Shown here: positions 18,017-26,240 of the stretch, one piece after another
Position numbering within the stretch: position 1 is the stretch's first letter
How the letters are laid out: the number at the start of each line of letters is the position of its first letter
NCBI GenBank assembly: GCA_945867435.1
Contig: CAMBIK010000008.1
Span: 1 to 39,256 of the forward strand
DNA length: 39,256 bases
Reading direction: 5' to 3'
From: Klebsiella pneumoniae
Lineage (GTDB): Bacteria > Myxococcota_A > UBA796 > SXON01
Position numbers and translations under genes: made by a program
The notes under the pieces: model-generated
Database searches by the model: none
What the model saw: only the letters and a program-made list of their open reading frames with translations
Told to the model about the DNA's origin: nothing

Positions 18017-18712
18017 ATGTCCATCTTTACGAACGACGGCGCGCTCTTCCTCCTGCGGCTCACCCACCTGTTGGCCGGCGTCACCTGGGTCGGCCTGCTT
18101 TACTACTTCAACTTCGTGCAAGTTCCCTATTTCGGAGAGACCAAGACGGGCCTTGGAACCGGGGAGTTCCGCAAGCTCGTGGTCCGGGCGCTGTGGTGGT
18201 TCCGCTGGGCGGCCATGTTCACGTTCCTCTCGGGGCTCGCCATCTACATGATGAACCTGCACACGGGCATGGATGCGATGGGCACCTGGGGCGTGAAGAT
18301 CAGCGTCGGCATGACCTTCGGCATCCTGATGTTCCTGAACGTGTGGCTGGTCATCTGGCCCAACCAGAAGGTCGTCATCGCCAGCGCCGACTCGGTCGCT
18401 GCGGGCGGCCCGGCCGATCCCAACGCCGCCGCCGCAGGGGCCCGCGCCTTCCTGGCTTCTCGCACCAACACGCTCTTCTCCATCCCGATGCTCTTCTTCA
18501 TGGCCGCGGCGCGTCACTTTGACGCGATGGATGCGGATCACGCCATGAAGGGACTCGGTATCGTCACCGTGCTGGCTCTCGCGCTGGAAGCCAACGCGCT
18601 GTTCGGGAAGAAGGCTGTCGGGCCGTCGAAGATGCTGGAAACCGTGCCGGGCGTGATTCACTCCGGGCTCGTGCTCGCGGTGCTTAGCTATCTGGCGATT
18701 GAACTGACTTAG
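18017..18712 (+). CDS. PuuD-like (urate-hydroxylase N-terminal family) membrane protein
   Basis: The 231 residues match the membrane part of PuuD-type proteins: LRLTHLLAGVTWVGLLYYFNFVQVP at the start, then ALWWFRWAAMFTFLSGLAIY and LMFLNVWLVIWPNQKVV, with a late GVIHSGLVLAVLSYL. About six or seven helices are visible. His17 and His near the C terminus could bind haem. PuuD couples urate oxidation to a fused cytochrome c, but here no CxxCH is present, so urate hydroxylation is not assured. Many short relatives in proteobacteria have no known role. TAGGGT lies only 3 bases before the ATG. Its stop codon interlocks with that of the hydrolase gene. Confidence 0.75.
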   Translation: MSIFTNDGALFLLRLTHLLAGVTWVGLLYYFNFVQVPYFGETKTGLGTGEFRKLVVRALWWFRWAAMFTFLSGLAIYMMNLHTGMDAMGTWGVKISVGMTFGILMFLNVWLVIWPNQKVVIASADSVAAGGPADPNAAAAGARAFLASRTNTLFSIPMLFFMAAARHFDAMDADHAMKGLGIVTVLALALEANALFGKKAVGPSKMLETVPGVIHSGLVLAVLSYLAIELT

Positions 18713-19530
18713 GCGCGGTCGGTAAGCGTCGCGGCCAGCAGCCGATGCAGCCCGTCAGGGTCGTCGACGTGAACCCAGTGCCCGACGTTCGGCAGCTCGT
18801 GAAGCGTCAGGTTCGGAATGGCGAAGCGTTCGAGGTTGGGCCAGGCTGGGGTTTGGCCGGCTCGGAGCAGGTCTACCCTGGCCCGCCGTGTCGCCGATTC
18901 TAACCACGGCCAGGTATCGACCGTTAGATAATCAAGGAGCATCGCCTCGATCCCGTCGAGGTTGAAGCGCCACACGAAGCCAAGGTCGGTGCGGCGCAGG
19001 TTGGTGGTCATCCAACGGGCGAGCGGCGACGCAAAGCCGAGCGCCGTCAGGGCCTCCACCACGCCTTCCCGGCGTGCGAAGGGGACTGGCAGGCCACGGA
19101 GCGCGCGGGTCAACCGCACGACCTCGGAATGGAGCGCGGGCGCGGCCTCGGGTCGTCCGGGCGGCACGTCGAGCGCCCAGATCTGGTCCACGCGTTCCCC
19201 TCGGGCCTCGGTGGCCGCGCCCCACACCAGCGCCAGCTTCCCGCCGAAGGAATGCCCGATGGCGCTGGCCGGGCGAATGCCGACTGTCGTAGCGAGGGCG
19301 TCGAGGTCGGCCGCGCAGCCAGCGAGCGTGTCCGGTCCAGGCACCCCGTGGCTATCCCCATGGTTGCGGATATCAGGCAGGATAAAGCCGATATCGGTGA
19401 ACTCGTCCGCGAGCCGCTTCGCGACGGCCCGCAGGTTCTGCCCGTTGCCGAGGATGCCGTGAAGCATCCACGACCAGCGCGTGGGGGTCGCCCCCGCCGC
19501 GGTCAGGAGCCGGTGATGGAGGATGGGCAC
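18709..19530 (-). CDS. Alpha/beta-fold hydrolase
   Basis: The 273 residues form a standard alpha/beta hydrolase. WMLHGILGNGQNLR holds the oxyanion-hole His-Gly (24-25). PDIRNHGDSHG is the following strand-turn, IGHSFGGKLALVWG gives the nucleophile Ser94, and LPNVGHWVHVDDPDG near the end gives the catalytic His. The acid residue is likely in the segment just before. It resembles YbfF/acetyl-esterase-type enzymes. The natural substrate cannot be read from the sequence. The start is GTG 19530, preceded by TAGCGA at 6 bases. Confidence 0.88.
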   Translation of the reverse strand: MPILHHRLLTAAGATPTRWSWMLHGILGNGQNLRAVAKRLADEFTDIGFILPDIRNHGDSHGVPGPDTLAGCAADLDALATTVGIRPASAIGHSFGGKLALVWGAATEARGERVDQIWALDVPPGRPEAAPALHSEVVRLTRALRGLPVPFARREGVVEALTALGFASPLARWMTTNLRRTDLGFVWRFNLDGIEAMLLDYLTVDTWPWLESATRRARVDLLRAGQTPAWPNLERFAIPNLTLHELPNVGHWVHVDDPDGLHRLLAATLTDRA

Positions 19531-19536
19531 GCCGCC

Positions 19537-19542
19537 TCGCTA
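19537..19542 (-). promoter_or_regulatory. -10-like TAGCGA before the alpha/beta hydrolase gene
   Basis: TAGCGA is followed by 6 bases (GGCGGC) and the GTG start. The divergent gap to the next gene is 54 bases. Confidence 0.45.
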
Positions 19543-19570
19543 CCCCGCCCGCGCCGCGGTGCCCATGGGA

Positions 19571-19576
19571 TAGGCT
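19571..19576 (+). promoter_or_regulatory. -10-like TAGGCT before the polytopic membrane protein gene
   Basis: TAGGCT ends 8 bases before the GTG at 19585. No Shine-Dalgarno sequence is visible. Confidence 0.45.
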
Positions 19577-19584
19577 GTTGGCCC

Positions 19585-21255
19585 GTGAGCCCCCGCCTCT
19601 ACCTCTTCGTGCAGTCGCTGGCCCTCGCAGTGCTCGCGACATGGCCCCTCCTCGCGCATCCCGGCACGGCCGCCATTGGCAGCCCTGAAAGCGACACCAT
19701 CAAGCACCTTTGGACGCTGTGGTGGATGAAGGCTCAAGTGCTCTCTGGCGGTGGGCTGCACACGACGCTGGTCAACGTTCCTGAAGGGATGAGACTTTTT
19801 CCGATCGAGCCCCTGAACGGGCTTCTGTCGCTGCTGTTGCCGTTTGGCGCGGTGGCTACCAGCAACATCCTGGCGGTGACCCACCTCGTGCTCACCGGGC
19901 TGTGCGGGGGGTGGCTGGGGAAGTTGGTCACGGGCAGTGACCGGGGGGCCCGCGTGGCGGCGGCCCTCCTGCAGGGCAGCGCGTTCGTGGCGTTCACGCT
20001 GCATGTGGGCGTGGGGGAGCTGCGGCAGGTGTGGTGGTTGCCGCTGGGGCTGGGGTGCCTCCTTCGCGCCCACGAAACGCTGCGCTGGCGCTGGTTTTTG
20101 GCGCTGGCCGGCGTGCTAGCCGGGAGTGTCATCAGCTGTTTCTACCACGGACTTTTCCTGGCGATCGCGGTGTCGGTGGTCGCGCTGCTCACGTTGCGGC
20201 TGCGCTGGCGCCTCTGGGTCGGCTACGCGCTGGCGGCGGGGTTGGCCCTCGCGGTGGTCCTCCCGGTCGTCCATGCGTTCTCCGCCTCGTTCGGTCAGGG
20301 GCGGCCGCAGGAGGTGTTCGGCTCGCGGGGGGATGTGCGCCTCGACTACCGGCTTGAAGCGGCCCACCTTGACGATCTGGTGCGCTGGCAAACTCCTTCC
20401 GCAGAGCCGGAGGCCCGTCAGGAACGGGCGTATTCGGGGGGCCGCTACCTTGGGATATTGGCCTGTATCCTGGCGCTGATGGGTGTCGTTGCGGCCCCTC
20501 GCAAGTCCTTGCCGTGGGTAGCGGTGGGCGTTTCCGGTGCGCTTCTGGCGTTCGGCAGCGTGCTGTGGCTTGGGGAAGAGACCGTGAAGGTCGGCGGGCA
20601 CGCCTTGCGCTTGCCCTTCGCGTGGCTGAACCAGGCGCTCGCCCAGTACGCGGAACCCCTTCACTTCCCGGCGCGCTTCCTGGTGCTCTCTAGCGTGGCC
20701 GTGTCGGTTTTGGGGGCGCTGGCTTCGCGCTGGCGCTGGGCGATTTGGGTGGTCCCGCTGGCGCTGGCGGACATCGCGGTGCACGACCTTGCCGTTTGGC
20801 CTCGCCGCACCGTGACCCTCCCCGACATGCGGGGGATCGACGATGTGGCCTTACGAGCTGCGGGCATCGAAGGTGCGCTGGCGGACTTGAGCCTCGCCGC
20901 CGAGTCGAACGAGGAGACTCGCACGCTCGCGGTCGCAGCGCAGTTGACGACCGGGCGCGCCACGCAAGCGGTGCCCATCGAGCGGCTCGATGCCTGGGCC
21001 CCTCAGGGCAACGACTGGCTGCGGGTGAGGCCCATCGCGCGGCTCGGCAACCTCGCCCGGCCCGGCGTCGTGTTGCCGGGGGCCGACGAGGTGTCCCTCG
21101 ATCTATCGGCGCTCGCGGAACGAGGTTTTGGAGGCATCCTCCTCACGCATCGCGATTCGACCCCCGATTCGCGTGCGGACCGCTTGCTCACCAGTTTCTG
21201 CGGTAGCCCCCTTCGCGCTGCCCACGCCACCGTCTGGAAGCTGCCCGGTCGGTAG
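19585..21255 (+). CDS. Polytopic membrane protein, GT-C-like
   Basis: The 556 residues begin SPRLYLFVQSLALAVLATWPLL. After that membrane segment comes SDTIKHLWTLWWMKAQVLSG, and then LVNVPEGMRLFPIEPLNGLL, a pattern of Asp, WWxK and Pro-x-Gly common in GT-C-like bacterial membrane glycosyltransferase relatives. About ten or eleven helices run to residue 400, and a soluble, probably periplasmic, C-terminal domain of about 150 residues follows. A longer upstream frame exists, but GTG 19585 is chosen because the preceding residues are charged and overlap the divergent hydrolase. Function is inferred from layout only; no catalytic residue is certain. Confidence 0.65.
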   Translation: MSPRLYLFVQSLALAVLATWPLLAHPGTAAIGSPESDTIKHLWTLWWMKAQVLSGGGLHTTLVNVPEGMRLFPIEPLNGLLSLLLPFGAVATSNILAVTHLVLTGLCGGWLGKLVTGSDRGARVAAALLQGSAFVAFTLHVGVGELRQVWWLPLGLGCLLRAHETLRWRWFLALAGVLAGSVISCFYHGLFLAIAVSVVALLTLRLRWRLWVGYALAAGLALAVVLPVVHAFSASFGQGRPQEVFGSRGDVRLDYRLEAAHLDDLVRWQTPSAEPEARQERAYSGGRYLGILACILALMGVVAAPRKSLPWVAVGVSGALLAFGSVLWLGEETVKVGGHALRLPFAWLNQALAQYAEPLHFPARFLVLSSVAVSVLGALASRWRWAIWVVPLALADIAVHDLAVWPRRTVTLPDMRGIDDVALRAAGIEGALADLSLAAESNEETRTLAVAAQLTTGRATQAVPIERLDAWAPQGNDWLRVRPIARLGNLARPGVVLPGADEVSLDLSALAERGFGGILLTHRDSTPDSRADRLLTSFCGSPLRAAHATVWKLPGR

Positions 21256-21275
21256 CCAGACTGGGCTGAAGCCGG

Positions 21276-21281
21276 TATCCT
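21276..21281 (+). promoter_or_regulatory. -10-like TATCCT before the MYXO-CTERM protein gene
   Basis: TATCCT ends 8 bases before the ATG at 21290. It is independent of the previous stop codon (21253-21255). Confidence 0.45.
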
Positions 21282-21289
21282 TGCAGGTC

Positions 21290-22534
21290 ATGATGATCGC
21301 CCTCGCCGCTGCCGCGTTTGCCTACGACTCCGAGTCTCAACCCGTTCTGCTGGTGGATGAGGCGCCCGTCTTCGACAGCGTCAGCTTCACCACGGGAGTG
21401 ATCCCCAGCGGGAGCCCCGTGGGCGTGGAGTTTTCGATCGGCTCCAGGGGCGGCACCACGGTTCGCATGGAAGGCGATGCCTTCCTGAGCTGGCCCGAGG
21501 ATGTGACCTTTTCGACGGAAGGCGAGGAAGGCAAAGGCTACTTTGAGCTCGATGCTTCCTTGGATGCGATCACGACCATCGTCGTAGATCTCTCCAGCTA
21601 CGGTGGGCCTTCCGGCTCCTTTGAGATCGATCACCGGTCGCTTTTGATGGATGGGCGGGCGCTGTTCAATCCCTTCGCCCTTGAGGGATCCTCCAATCCG
21701 CGGGTGGAGATCGAAGACACCACCGACTCTCTCCAGCTCATCAGCTACAGCTACGAGATTTTCGCAGGCGTCAGCCTGGACTTCTACGCCGACATGACGC
21801 CGACGATCACCGTGGGCTTCGAAGGCGTGCAATGGTTGGCGAACGAGGGCGTGATCACCCAGGAAAATACTCCGGTCACCATTACGCCGGCACAAGGCGC
21901 CGACTTTATCGTCGACTCCGTGTTTCGCGGTGCGTACGATGGCACCATCGCCCTGGTTTTCGCCCCTCAGATCTCCGTCAGCGCGCCCTTTTTGGGCACG
22001 ATTCCGCTGGTGAGCTTCGAATATCCGCTGGAGCTGATCACGGATGCCTTTGAGCAGGACTTCCGGCCAACCTCCTACACCTTTCCGATGCCCGAGCTGG
22101 ACCCCGGCTCTGATTCCGAGGATTTCGGCGAGGTCGAAGTCAGCCTGATCCGGACCGTCAACCTGCCAATCAAGAGCATCGGCAACCTTGCCCTGACCGG
22201 GTCGGCCGCCATCGAGGGGGATGGCGCATTTACGGTCTTCCCCAAGCAGTTCAACGCGAATCCGGGCACCGAGGATGGGCTGGTGGTCACGTTCGCGCCT
22301 TCCGCGGTCGGAGCGGTGGCGGCCGAGCTGGTCTTGACAAGCAACGACCCTGGTTATCCGGACATCCGTGTTGCCCTCACCGGCGAAGGCATTCAGTCCG
22401 ACGTGGGGCAGGACGTGGGCGAGGACATCGTTGCGTCTACTTCCGGCTGTGGCTGTGATGCTGGAAGCGCACCCTGGCCGGCGCTGGCGCTTTCCCTGGG
22501 CGCTCTCGCGGCCGTGGGGCGCCGCAGGCTGTGA
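21290..22534 (+). CDS. Exported MYXO-CTERM protein with a C-terminal Ig-like domain
   Basis: The 414 residues begin MMIALAAAAFAYDSES, a short signal peptide. The body is rich in beta-type sequence. Around residues 300-390, NLALTGSAAIEGDGAFTVFP and VVTFAPSAVGAVAAELVL, then SNDPGYPDIRVALTGEG, match the ASH/'choice-of-anchor' type Ig-like repeat. The end is Gly-Cys-Gly-Cys-Asp, a hydrophobic helix (WPALALSLGALAAVG) and RRRL, a MYXO-CTERM sorting tag. It is therefore a cell-surface protein of unknown role. Either of two adjacent ATGs could start. The stop codon overlaps the GTG of the phosphatase gene. Confidence 0.85.
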   Translation: MMIALAAAAFAYDSESQPVLLVDEAPVFDSVSFTTGVIPSGSPVGVEFSIGSRGGTTVRMEGDAFLSWPEDVTFSTEGEEGKGYFELDASLDAITTIVVDLSSYGGPSGSFEIDHRSLLMDGRALFNPFALEGSSNPRVEIEDTTDSLQLISYSYEIFAGVSLDFYADMTPTITVGFEGVQWLANEGVITQENTPVTITPAQGADFIVDSVFRGAYDGTIALVFAPQISVSAPFLGTIPLVSFEYPLELITDAFEQDFRPTSYTFPMPELDPGSDSEDFGEVEVSLIRTVNLPIKSIGNLALTGSAAIEGDGAFTVFPKQFNANPGTEDGLVVTFAPSAVGAVAAELVLTSNDPGYPDIRVALTGEGIQSDVGQDVGEDIVASTSGCGCDAGSAPWPALALSLGALAAVGRRRL

Positions 22535-23298
22535 AGCACACGCCCACCCTCCCTTACGCCACGGGATCCGCCGCTTCGCGAACCGGCCCCCGCCACACCT
22601 CAAACGAGGATCAGTACCGTATTTTGGATGTCAACCACCTTGCGGTGGCCTCCTTCCGGAAGGGCACGCTCTTCGCCGTTGCGGATGGGGTAAGCACCAG
22701 CAAGCGCGGAAAATACGCCGCAGAGCTGATGTGTTCGCGGATTGACACCTTCTTCGACCGGTTCCAGGCGCCCCGCGTGGAATCCCTGATGCATGTCGTG
22801 ACCGAGGTGGATTGGGAGCTGCGCGGCTTGGGCCACGGGCAGGCGGCGTGTACCGTCTCGCTGCTTTGGCTTGCCTACGGCATGGCGAACGTGGTCCACG
22901 TCGGCGATTCGCAGCTGTACCGCGTGCGTCATGGCGAATGCACCCGCATCACCCAGAACCACCGGGGCGGGCGCAGCTTGGGGGCGTACGTCGGGATGGG
23001 CCCGGAGATCGGCGACGTGATGCAGGTGTGGCAGGAACCGTTGTTTGTCGGCGACCTCTTTCTCATCGTGACCGATGGAGTGACCGAGGTGATCTCCCCG
23101 GATGAGCTGATCGAGGAATGGTGGACCGGGGGGGGATCCACGCAGCGGGCCGCCACCTCGATCATCAATGAAGTGAACCGCCGCGGCGGCCAGGACGATG
23201 CGACGGCCGTGGTGGTCGATGTGCTAGCGGTGGAGGCCGATTCGGCAGAGGAGACCACCTTCTCCGGCCGCACCGACTTCGTACGTCAGCCCACCTGA
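22531..23298 (+). CDS. PP2C-family serine/threonine phosphatase
   Basis: The 255 residues carry PPM/PP2C motifs: SRTGPRHTSNEDQY (Asp27), FAVADGVSTSKRG (Asp52, Gly53), VVHVGDSQLYR, LIVTDGVTEVI (Asp182) and GGQDDATAVVV (Asp222). These Asp residues hold the two catalytic metal ions. The enzyme removes phosphate from Ser/Thr of proteins in the cytoplasm, usually opposing a Hanks-type kinase, though none is in this window. The start GTG forms a GTGA overlap with the MYXO-CTERM gene, so the two are translationally coupled. Confidence 0.92.
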   Translation: MKHTPTLPYATGSAASRTGPRHTSNEDQYRILDVNHLAVASFRKGTLFAVADGVSTSKRGKYAAELMCSRIDTFFDRFQAPRVESLMHVVTEVDWELRGLGHGQAACTVSLLWLAYGMANVVHVGDSQLYRVRHGECTRITQNHRGGRSLGAYVGMGPEIGDVMQVWQEPLFVGDLFLIVTDGVTEVISPDELIEEWWTGGGSTQRAATSIINEVNRRGGQDDATAVVVDVLAVEADSAEETTFSGRTDFVRQPT

Positions 23299-23331
23299 AC
23301 GGGGAAGGTGGCCGAAACGGGGGGAACGTTG

Positions 23332-23337
23332 TAATCC
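23332..23337 (+). promoter_or_regulatory. -10-like TAATCC before the PEGA protein gene
   Basis: TAATCC ends 9 bases before the ATG at 23347, in a 48-base gap after the phosphatase gene. The spacing is at the long end of the pattern. Confidence 0.35.
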
Positions 23338-23346
23338 CGGGCGCTG

Positions 23347-24678
23347 ATGCTCTTCGCACTCGCCTTCGTCACCCTGGCTCCTGCCGCCGATCTGGCTGTG
23401 TCCTCGAACGTCCGGGGGCTCAGCATCGTCGTGAACGGAGTGGATACCGGCCAACGTACACCTGCGACGGTCTCCGGCCTGCGGGCGGGCACTGCAACGG
23501 TCTTGGTGGGCGATGCGTGCCGGGCGGGTCACGCTGAGGTGAGGGTGGAGGAAGGTCGCACCGTCTCCGTGAACGTGCGGGCCGAGGAACAGCTCGCCAC
23601 GCTCACGGTGGCCGTTCGCCCCTCGCAAGCGGTCGTGGAGGTGAACGACGGTCAGGTGCGGCTCAGCCCCAATGTTCCCGTCGGCCTGCCTTGCGGCACA
23701 TACGAGATCACCGCTTCGCTCAAGGGCTACGCGCCGTTGTCCACTACGCTGGAGCTGATCGGCGGCCAGGATCTGGAGCTGCCGATTCAGCTCGAACGCC
23801 TCGGGATGAGCTCCCTGGAGATCTCGGTGGAGCCGCGGTCCGCCGCGATCCTGTTCGACGGGCGGGATGTCGGCCGGGACGCCGCTTCGCTTCCCAGCGT
23901 GCTTGAGGGGCCCCATCGGCTCGGCGCGGAACTGAATGGGTATCAGGCGGCAGAGGCGGCGATCGAGGTGATGGGGGGCGAAAACCTTGTGTTCACCATC
24001 GTGTTGGTGCGGCGCGGAGATGGCACCAGCGCGGTCCGCGCCGTGGGGCGTGCGGCCACGGCCGCGCTCGAGGAAGGGGGGGCCGCCGCCGAGGAGCCCG
24101 AGATCGAACTCGATCCTGAGCTCGATCCTGAGCTCGTTCCTGACCCCGTTCCTGAGCCCGTGATTGAGCTCGTTCCTGAGCCCGTGATTGAGCTCGTTCC
24201 TGAGCCCGAGCGCGTCGAGAACGACGACACCCTCGAGCCGGACTCCGAACTGGCCCCGGTGCAAAGCTGGTCTGAGCGGCACGCGGCCGCCAAGGCCCAG
24301 GCCAAGCCCGCCCGCGTGTCCAAGTCTTCCAAGGGTGGTCGGAAGGCTGCGGGCGGCGTTCTGATTGGCCTTGGCGCGCTCGTGGGGGGGGCCGGCGGCT
24401 ACTACACCTACTCCGAGGCAGAGGCTGCCTACAACATCTGGTCCGGCAAGCAAGACGCTGCGGATGCCGCCGGCTCGGCCCAGCGGCAGCTCCGGCAGTC
24501 GCAGGCCGATGCTTACTGGACCGACGAGTTTGCACCGAAAGGAAACCTCATGTACGGCACCTTTGCCGCTGGGGGCCTCCTTGCCGCGACCGGGGTGCTG
24601 CTGTTCGTGATCGACGCTGGCCCGTTCGTGGCCCCATCGCCCGGCGGCGGGGTGGTGGGATGGTCCGGCTCCTTTTAG
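23347..24678 (+). CDS. PEGA-domain repeat protein with a Pro/Glu repeat and C-terminal membrane helices
   Basis: The 443 residues start with a signal peptide (MLFALAFVTLAPAA). About three PEGA-type units follow (roughly 15-80, 85-150, 155-220), each a short beta domain such as GLSIVVNGVDTGQRTPATV, ending in LPIQLERLG-like strands. A linker of alternating acidic and Pro residues (residues about 255-290) contains repeats of VPEPVIEL. After a basic stretch there are two hydrophobic segments, AAGGVLIGLGALVGGAGGYY and YGTFAAGGLLAATGVLLFVI, divided by a helical Ala/Gln segment. PEGA domains are surface-related and often occur near Ser/Thr signalling in Myxococcota. Function is unknown. Confidence 0.82.
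   Translation: MLFALAFVTLAPAADLAVSSNVRGLSIVVNGVDTGQRTPATVSGLRAGTATVLVGDACRAGHAEVRVEEGRTVSVNVRAEEQLATLTVAVRPSQAVVEVNDGQVRLSPNVPVGLPCGTYEITASLKGYAPLSTTLELIGGQDLELPIQLERLGMSSLEISVEPRSAAILFDGRDVGRDAASLPSVLEGPHRLGAELNGYQAAEAAIEVMGGENLVFTIVLVRRGDGTSAVRAVGRAATAALEEGGAAAEEPEIELDPELDPELVPDPVPEPVIELVPEPVIELVPEPERVENDDTLEPDSELAPVQSWSERHAAAKAQAKPARVSKSSKGGRKAAGGVLIGLGALVGGAGGYYTYSEAEAAYNIWSGKQDAADAAGSAQRQLRQSQADAYWTDEFAPKGNLMYGTFAAGGLLAATGVLLFVIDAGPFVAPSPGGGVVGWSGSF
24147..24208 (+). repeat. 24-base tandem repeat coding VPEPVIEL
   Basis: Two full copies (24147-24170, 24171-24194) and a partial third (to 24208) encode Val-Pro-Glu-Pro-Val-Ile-Glu-Leu. Related Asp-Pro-Glu-Leu units extend upstream to about 24109. 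The copies are nearly identical in DNA, which suggests recent slippage. Confidence 0.85.
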
Positions 24679-25484
24679 CGCTGACGGCGTGCAGTCACGG
24701 GGTGTCGGCGCCCGCGTCTTCGGCGTTCGTCGATTCGTGTGAGCCGTCCGCGCTCGTTCGCCTTGGAGATCAATGGCTTGTGGGGGACAACGAGGTGGAA
24801 GACCGCTTGTTCGTCTACGCCGCCGACATGCGACCCGTGCCTTTCCGTGCCCTTCCCGAACGCGTAGAGGACATCGAGGCCCTCGTCGTTTCGGGCGCAG
24901 AGGTACTCGTCATCGGCAGCCACAGCCGCAGCAAGTCGGGAAAGGCTCGGCCCGACCGTCGCCGGGTTGTGCGCACGACCGGGCCCTCGTTCAGCTTGGA
25001 CCTGGCGGCCTGCCCGGCCTGCGTCGCTGCCGAGCCGCTGGCCCCCGACGCCGGCGGGTTCAACATCGAGGGTGCCGCGCTCGCCGGTCCGGATCTCCTG
25101 CTCGGGCTGCGCTCTCCCCTGGCCGCCGGCCGCGCCCAGATCCTCGTGGTCTCCCTCGGTGCCGACGCAGGCCACATTCAACGCGTGCTCTCCCTGGATC
25201 TCGGTGGGGCGGGCGTGCGGGACCTGGTGCCCTTCCGCGGCGGGTTCCTGCTCCTCGCCGGCCCCCCGGCGGATGGCAACCAGCCCCACACCCTCTGGTT
25301 CCTGTCAGGGCTCGACGCCGTGCCCGAGCGCTTACCCGTTTCGCTACCGCCCTCGACCGAAGGGGTGTGGGCCCTCGACGATCGGCACCTCCGCTACGTC
25401 ATCGACGGCTCGGGGGAATCCGCGCCCTGCCCCACCCCCGGCCGCTGGGCCGATGTAGAGATTCCGGCCGGTCCTACTCACTAA
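24660..25484 (+). CDS. DUF3616-like lipoprotein
   Basis: The 274 residues start MVRLLLALTACSHG, a lipoprotein signal (Cys11). The body resembles the DUF3616 beta-propeller family: EDIEALVVSGAEVLVIGSHSRS with later arginine-rich RPDRRRVVR, then FNIEGAALAGPDLLLGLRSPL and a blade repeat VRDLVPFRGGFLLLAGPP. No enzymatic role is known for the family. Its start overlaps the last 19 bases of the PEGA gene, so it is co-translated or co-transcribed with it and probably shares its context. Confidence 0.8.
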   Translation: MVRLLLALTACSHGVSAPASSAFVDSCEPSALVRLGDQWLVGDNEVEDRLFVYAADMRPVPFRALPERVEDIEALVVSGAEVLVIGSHSRSKSGKARPDRRRVVRTTGPSFSLDLAACPACVAAEPLAPDAGGFNIEGAALAGPDLLLGLRSPLAAGRAQILVVSLGADAGHIQRVLSLDLGGAGVRDLVPFRGGFLLLAGPPADGNQPHTLWFLSGLDAVPERLPVSLPPSTEGVWALDDRHLRYVIDGSGESAPCPTPGRWADVEIPAGPTH

Positions 25485-25503
25485 CGCTGATTGGTCTGCG
25501 CCT

Positions 25504-25953
25504 TCAGCCAAGCCGGAAGTAGCGCTCCACTGATGCGTCAGGGTCGGCCAGGATCCTCACGGGACCAGGCACGAAGCCCACGCTGCGGTACAGGCTGTGA
25601 GCGCTTCGGAACCGCACATCGCTCCACAGTTCCGTCCACGCGAAGTCGCCCCAGCCGAGCAATAGGCCCAGGATGTGGCGGGCGAGCCCTCGGCCGCGCC
25701 CGCGGGGTGCCACATACATGCGCTTCACCACGCGCGCCGCCCCGTTCGGCATCACCGCCCCGGTTGCGACGATTCCACGGTCGTCGAGGATCACCCAGAA
25801 GGCACCCGTGGCGTAGCTGCTGGACACATCCACCAGGTCGTCTTCAAAGTCCAGGTCAAATTCGAGGCCGAATTCCTTGTAGATCGACTGGATGTGCTCG
25901 GCGATGGGGTCGCCGTCGCGCGCCGCGCGAAGGGTGAGGCCTGGTGGAAGCAT
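25504..25953 (-). CDS. GNAT-family N-acetyltransferase
   Basis: The 149 residues fit a GNAT acyltransferase: an N-terminal RAARDGDPIAEHIQSIYKEFG, a central strand GAFWVILDDRGIVATGAV, motif A AARVVKRMYVAPRGRGRGLARHIL (the RGRGLA acetyl-CoA loop) and a C-terminal HSLYRSVGFVPG. The enzyme transfers an acyl group from CoA to an amine; the acceptor is unknown. TAGTCC lies 5 bases before the ATG, 32 bases from the divergent next gene. Confidence 0.9.
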   Translation of the reverse strand: MLPPGLTLRAARDGDPIAEHIQSIYKEFGLEFDLDFEDDLVDVSSSYATGAFWVILDDRGIVATGAVMPNGAARVVKRMYVAPRGRGRGLARHILGLLLGWGDFAWTELWSDVRFRSAHSLYRSVGFVPGPVRILADPDASVERYFRLG

Positions 25954-25958
25954 CGGCC

Positions 25959-25964
25959 GGACTA
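25959..25964 (-). promoter_or_regulatory. -10-like TAGTCC before the GNAT gene
   Basis: TAGTCC is followed by 5 bases (GGCCG) and the ATG at 25953. It and the opposite TACGGC at 25974-25979 share a 32-base gap. Confidence 0.5.
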
Positions 25965-25973
25965 ACTCCGCGT

Positions 25974-25979
25974 TACGGC
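25974..25979 (+). promoter_or_regulatory. -10-like TACGGC before the small secreted protein gene
   Basis: TACGGC ends 6 bases before GTG 25986. This favours 25986 over the GTG at 25943-25944, which would overlap the divergent GNAT start. Confidence 0.4.
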
Positions 25980-25985
25980 CTCCGC

Positions 25986-26228
25986 GTGCTGTTGCTCTGG
26001 CTCACGGTTTCCCCCGCAGAGGCACCCACGTTCGATGCGTGGGTGGCACGCGGGGATACGGCCGCCGCCAACCTTGCGATCGCCTCGCTTCGGTTGGCGA
26101 ACGTTGCCGCTGCCGTGGGCGAGGGTGGTCGGGCCGCGCGCTTCGCAGAGCTTCACAGCCGGGCAGAAGAAGTCGTGCGACGGGCGGCACTGTTTCAGGC
26201 GGCGGTCGACTCCCAGCCGGCCCCCTGA
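25986..26228 (+). CDS. Small secreted protein of unknown function
   Basis: From GTG 25986 the frame gives 80 residues: a short hydrophobic N terminus (LLLWLTVSPAEA) that reads as a signal peptide, then an Ala/Arg-rich, probably all-helical part with no Cys. The upstream start would add 14 residues that overlap the GNAT gene. No family was recognised. It ends 12 bases before the convergent coiled-coil gene. Confidence 0.5.
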   Translation: MLLLWLTVSPAEAPTFDAWVARGDTAAANLAIASLRLANVAAAVGEGGRAARFAELHSRAEEVVRRAALFQAAVDSQPAP

Positions 26229-26240
26229 AGCCACGGCGGT

